Origin: a virus
Length of the DNA: 30,317 nt
Virus record (IMG/VR): IMGVR_UViG_3300027983_001080
Coordinates: 1 to 30,317 of that record
Strand: one strand, 5' to 3'
The notes beneath the pieces were generated by a model. That model was not told the DNA's origin, did no database searches, and saw only the letters and a program-made list of their open reading frames with translations. The translations under genes and the position numbers were made by a program. Of the stretch, positions 28,201-30,317 are shown one piece after another (the first letter of the stretch is position 1; the number at the start of each line of letters is the position of its first letter).

Positions 28201-30240
28201 ATGCTCAAAAAAATATTAATCAGTCCGTGGACAGCCGTCATTACTCTCGCAGTAATCGTTTTCATATCCTTACAACAACCAACGTTCTTAGAAAGTGTCA
28301 AGCTAAGATACTTTGACACACTTATTACATCACAACCAGAACAGCAAACGACTATATCAACAGTTAACATTGATGAATCCGCATTAGAAAAATACGGACA
28401 ATGGCCTTTTAGTCGCGACATCTACGCAGACATAATCCAAGACTTATATGCCAGAGGTGCTGGACTAGTAGTATTCAATGTGCTTATGCCTGAACAAGAT
28501 AGACTAGGCAAGGACTCAGTGCTAGCTAAAACAATGGAAGAGTATCCAGTAGTACTTCCAAACTTTGGTAGTGACAAAACAAAGAACACGCCACGTAACC
28601 CTGGTGCTGTAATGATAGGTGACCCCACTGGCAAAGTAGTTGAGTACCCAGGCATAGTTGCATCAATTGACGAACTAGAAAGCCGTGCATATGGTACAGG
28701 AATATCAACAACATTTCCAGAAGTAGATGGTGTCACTCGTAGGATGCCAATGGTTATTAAAAGTGGTGATACTCTATACCCGAGCATGGCATTAGAAGTA
28801 TTACGTATTCTTGCAGGCGATCCCAGTTTCCAAATCAAGTTCAGTGATATAGGTATAGACAAACTTAGAGTACCTCAGTTTGGAATACTATCCACTGACA
28901 GTGTGGGACGTATATGGATTGATTATCAACAACGACCACAATCATACAGTCTAACTGAATTACCAGAAACATTTGATAGTGGTATAGTTATAGTAGGAAC
29001 AAGTGCTCAGGGTATCGCAAACCCAATAGCAACCAGTCGTGGTGAAGTATGGCCGCAGGACATGCAGGCCTCGGTAATAGCTACCCTAGTCCAAGGTATT
29101 AATATACAAAGACCTGATTGGGCTAGTGGAGCCGAACTATTGGCATTGGTAGGAATCAGCCTATTGTTGCTTATACTAAGTCGATGGGTGTATGTGGGCT
29201 TAGGTGCTAGTATTGTTGTGCTAGGTGCCATTGTGCCAGCCACAGGCTACCTGTATGCCAACTATCTGATGTTGTTTGATGCGACACTTATACTAGGTGG
29301 AGGCATATTAGTTGTGCTACATGCGTACGGTGTTAAGTTTGTTTCTGAGTTCCTACAGAAGCAAGAAATTAAGAAACAGTTTGCTGGTTATGCGTCACCA
29401 ACAGTGGTGCGTATGCTACAGGAAAATCCTGGACTAATCAAAGACGGTATGAAGCGAGAAATTTCAATTTGTTTCTCAGACTTACGTGGCTTTACTCCGT
29501 TAGGCGAGAGCTTTGGGGATGATGTTAAAGGACTTACTAAAATAATGAATGGCTACATGGATGCTATTACACAACCTATACTTGATGCAGATGGCATGGT
29601 AATTAAATACATTGGCGATGCCAGTATGCACGTACACAATGCTCCCAACGATGATCCCAACCATGCTAAGAATGCTGTGCAAACAGGACTAAACATGCTC
29701 AAGGCAGTAGTAAAATTCAATGATAAAATTGTAGCAGAGGGACGTCCACCAGTTGGCATGGGTGCTGGTATTAATACAGGACTAGGTTACTTAGGTGAAA
29801 TGGGGTCAACAGCTAGACATAGTTATGATGTACTTGGTGATGCTGTATCAACTGCCGCACGTATTGAAAGCAAGTGTAAAGAATACGGTTGCGTATTACT
29901 GGTAGGGCAAGCAACCTACGAACAAACTAAAGATGATTTCTTTTATTTAAAAGTAGATGACTTGGCAGTTAAAGGTAAAACTGTAGGAGTTGGTATATGG
30001 ACAGTGTTAGATGATGTAGTCAAACCTTATTATACTAGCCAGAAGAAACATCAAGAGATGTATGTTTTCTATCAGGCACAACAGTTTACAAAAGCAAGTA
30101 CACTATGCCTACAATTGAAGTCGCACTTCGAAGGTAAAATGTCTGGCTATTACGATATGTGGATTGAGCGTTGCGAGTACATGAAAACACAGAACTTACC
30201 TGCGGACTGGGATGGAATCTTTCACGCTTCGACGAAATAA
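28201..30240 (+). CDS. CHASE2-domain class III adenylate cyclase
   Basis: 679 residues. One N-terminal membrane helix (about 10-25) leads to a periplasmic CHASE2 sensor (about 30-290: VNIDESALEKYGQWPFSRDI, GAGLVVFNVLMPEQDR). Three close membrane helices follow (about 306-383), then a cytosolic cyclase domain (about 415-600). Compared with Rv1625c-type enzymes, the metal ligands D427 (FSDLRGF) and D473 (KYIGDASM), the adenine-selecting K469 and D543 (YDVLGD) and the transition-state R554 are present, but the partner Asn is Ser550 (GDAVSTAAR). So the enzyme should select ATP and make cAMP, perhaps slowly. The start is at 28201; an upstream in-frame ATG at 28162 lies in the tRNA. No ribosome-binding site is evident. 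A large sensor cyclase in a phage is unusual. Confidence 0.9.
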   Translation: MLKKILISPWTAVITLAVIVFISLQQPTFLESVKLRYFDTLITSQPEQQTTISTVNIDESALEKYGQWPFSRDIYADIIQDLYARGAGLVVFNVLMPEQDRLGKDSVLAKTMEEYPVVLPNFGSDKTKNTPRNPGAVMIGDPTGKVVEYPGIVASIDELESRAYGTGISTTFPEVDGVTRRMPMVIKSGDTLYPSMALEVLRILAGDPSFQIKFSDIGIDKLRVPQFGILSTDSVGRIWIDYQQRPQSYSLTELPETFDSGIVIVGTSAQGIANPIATSRGEVWPQDMQASVIATLVQGINIQRPDWASGAELLALVGISLLLLILSRWVYVGLGASIVVLGAIVPATGYLYANYLMLFDATLILGGGILVVLHAYGVKFVSEFLQKQEIKKQFAGYASPTVVRMLQENPGLIKDGMKREISICFSDLRGFTPLGESFGDDVKGLTKIMNGYMDAITQPILDADGMVIKYIGDASMHVHNAPNDDPNHAKNAVQTGLNMLKAVVKFNDKIVAEGRPPVGMGAGINTGLGYLGEMGSTARHSYDVLGDAVSTAARIESKCKEYGCVLLVGQATYEQTKDDFFYLKVDDLAVKGKTVGVGIWTVLDDVVKPYYTSQKKHQEMYVFYQAQQFTKASTLCLQLKSHFEGKMSGYYDMWIERCEYMKTQNLPADWDGIFHASTK

Positions 30241-30250
30241 TATTTAGTAG

Positions 30251-30279
30251 TTGACAAATTTTAAGTTTGGTGTTATAAT
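30251..30279 (+). promoter_or_regulatory. sigma70-type promoter reading out of the window
   Basis: TTGACA (30251-30256), a 17-base spacer and TATAAT (30274-30279), both perfect. It starts a transcript whose first gene lies beyond base 30317. Confidence 0.8.
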
Positions 30280-30317
30280 AAACCAGTAACATTTAGTTAA
30301 CATTTACATATATAAAT

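Noticed and set aside
1-30317. Reading the window as bacterial chromosome because of Nfu, DnaK, ClpS, rpoZ, rpsU and csgFG
   Set aside because: The gene packing, T4-like small genes, nrd-glutaredoxin block, fibre-like protein, tRNA pair, homing endonuclease and early/late promoter boxes fit a phage genome better; no bacterial operon context (dnaJ, grpE, clpA, csgE, gmk) surrounds these genes.

Overview
The window reads as part of the genome of a T4-like (myovirus-type) marine bacteriophage, most like the pelagimyophage/cyanomyophage group and the related methylophages. It does not read as a bacterial chromosome. Genes are packed tightly with TAATG or ATGA overlaps and many products are under 100 residues. 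NrdA-NrdB-glutaredoxin, a deoxyribonucleotidase, a PD-(D/E)XK nuclease, a tail-tip/fibre-like protein, bS21, Hsp20, an EF-hand membrane protein, a NUMOD3 homing endonuclease and two tRNAs occur together. The assignment rests on gene content I recognise, not on a database search. The DnaK, Nfu and IscA-like sequences look beta/gammaproteobacterial to me, so the host may be such a bacterium (a marine methylotroph is one possibility) rather than SAR11; this is inference.

Layout. 1-2.5 kb: an Nfu-type Fe-S carrier, a chimeric protein joining the N-terminus of a PD-(D/E)XK nuclease to most of an IscA, a DUF6165-like gene, and a glycosyltransferase-like gene on the minus strand. 2.5-10.8 kb: the full-length PD-(D/E)XK nuclease, a tail-tip/fibre-like gene, the ribonucleotide reductase block, and a structural-protein/metallopeptidase pair. 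10.8-12.8 kb: a minus-strand run of eight small genes ending in a deoxyribonucleotidase, read from one half of a divergent sigma70-type promoter pair. 12.9-16.7 kb: small plus-strand phage genes and a large coiled-coil membrane protein. 16.8-22 kb: host-interaction genes (bS21, DnaK, Hsp20, ClpS, a cytidylyltransferase, a DEDDh exonuclease) with a homing endonuclease inserted between hsp20 and clpS. 22-26.9 kb: a curli-type secretion/amyloid cassette (CsgF, CsgG, curlin, FecR-domain protein, PA14-curlin fusion). 27-30.3 kb: an EF-hand membrane protein, an RNA polymerase omega subunit, two unusual tRNAs and a CHASE2 adenylate cyclase.

How it may work together. The nucleotide genes (NrdAB, glutaredoxin, deoxyribonucleotidase) would supply and trim dNTP pools. 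Omega, bS21, tRNAs, DnaK, Hsp20 and ClpS touch each step of host gene expression and protein turnover. The curli cassette would place an outer-membrane pore and amyloid at the cell surface, and the cyclase could raise cAMP. Two promoter types are visible. Near-perfect TTGACW-17-TATAAT sites lie ahead of early-looking operons, and RATAAATA/CATAAATA boxes resembling the T4 late promoter lie ahead of the tail-tip/fibre-like, curli and EF-hand genes. The longest stretch without an assigned gene is 26904-27099, which holds a possible frame-disrupted small ORF.
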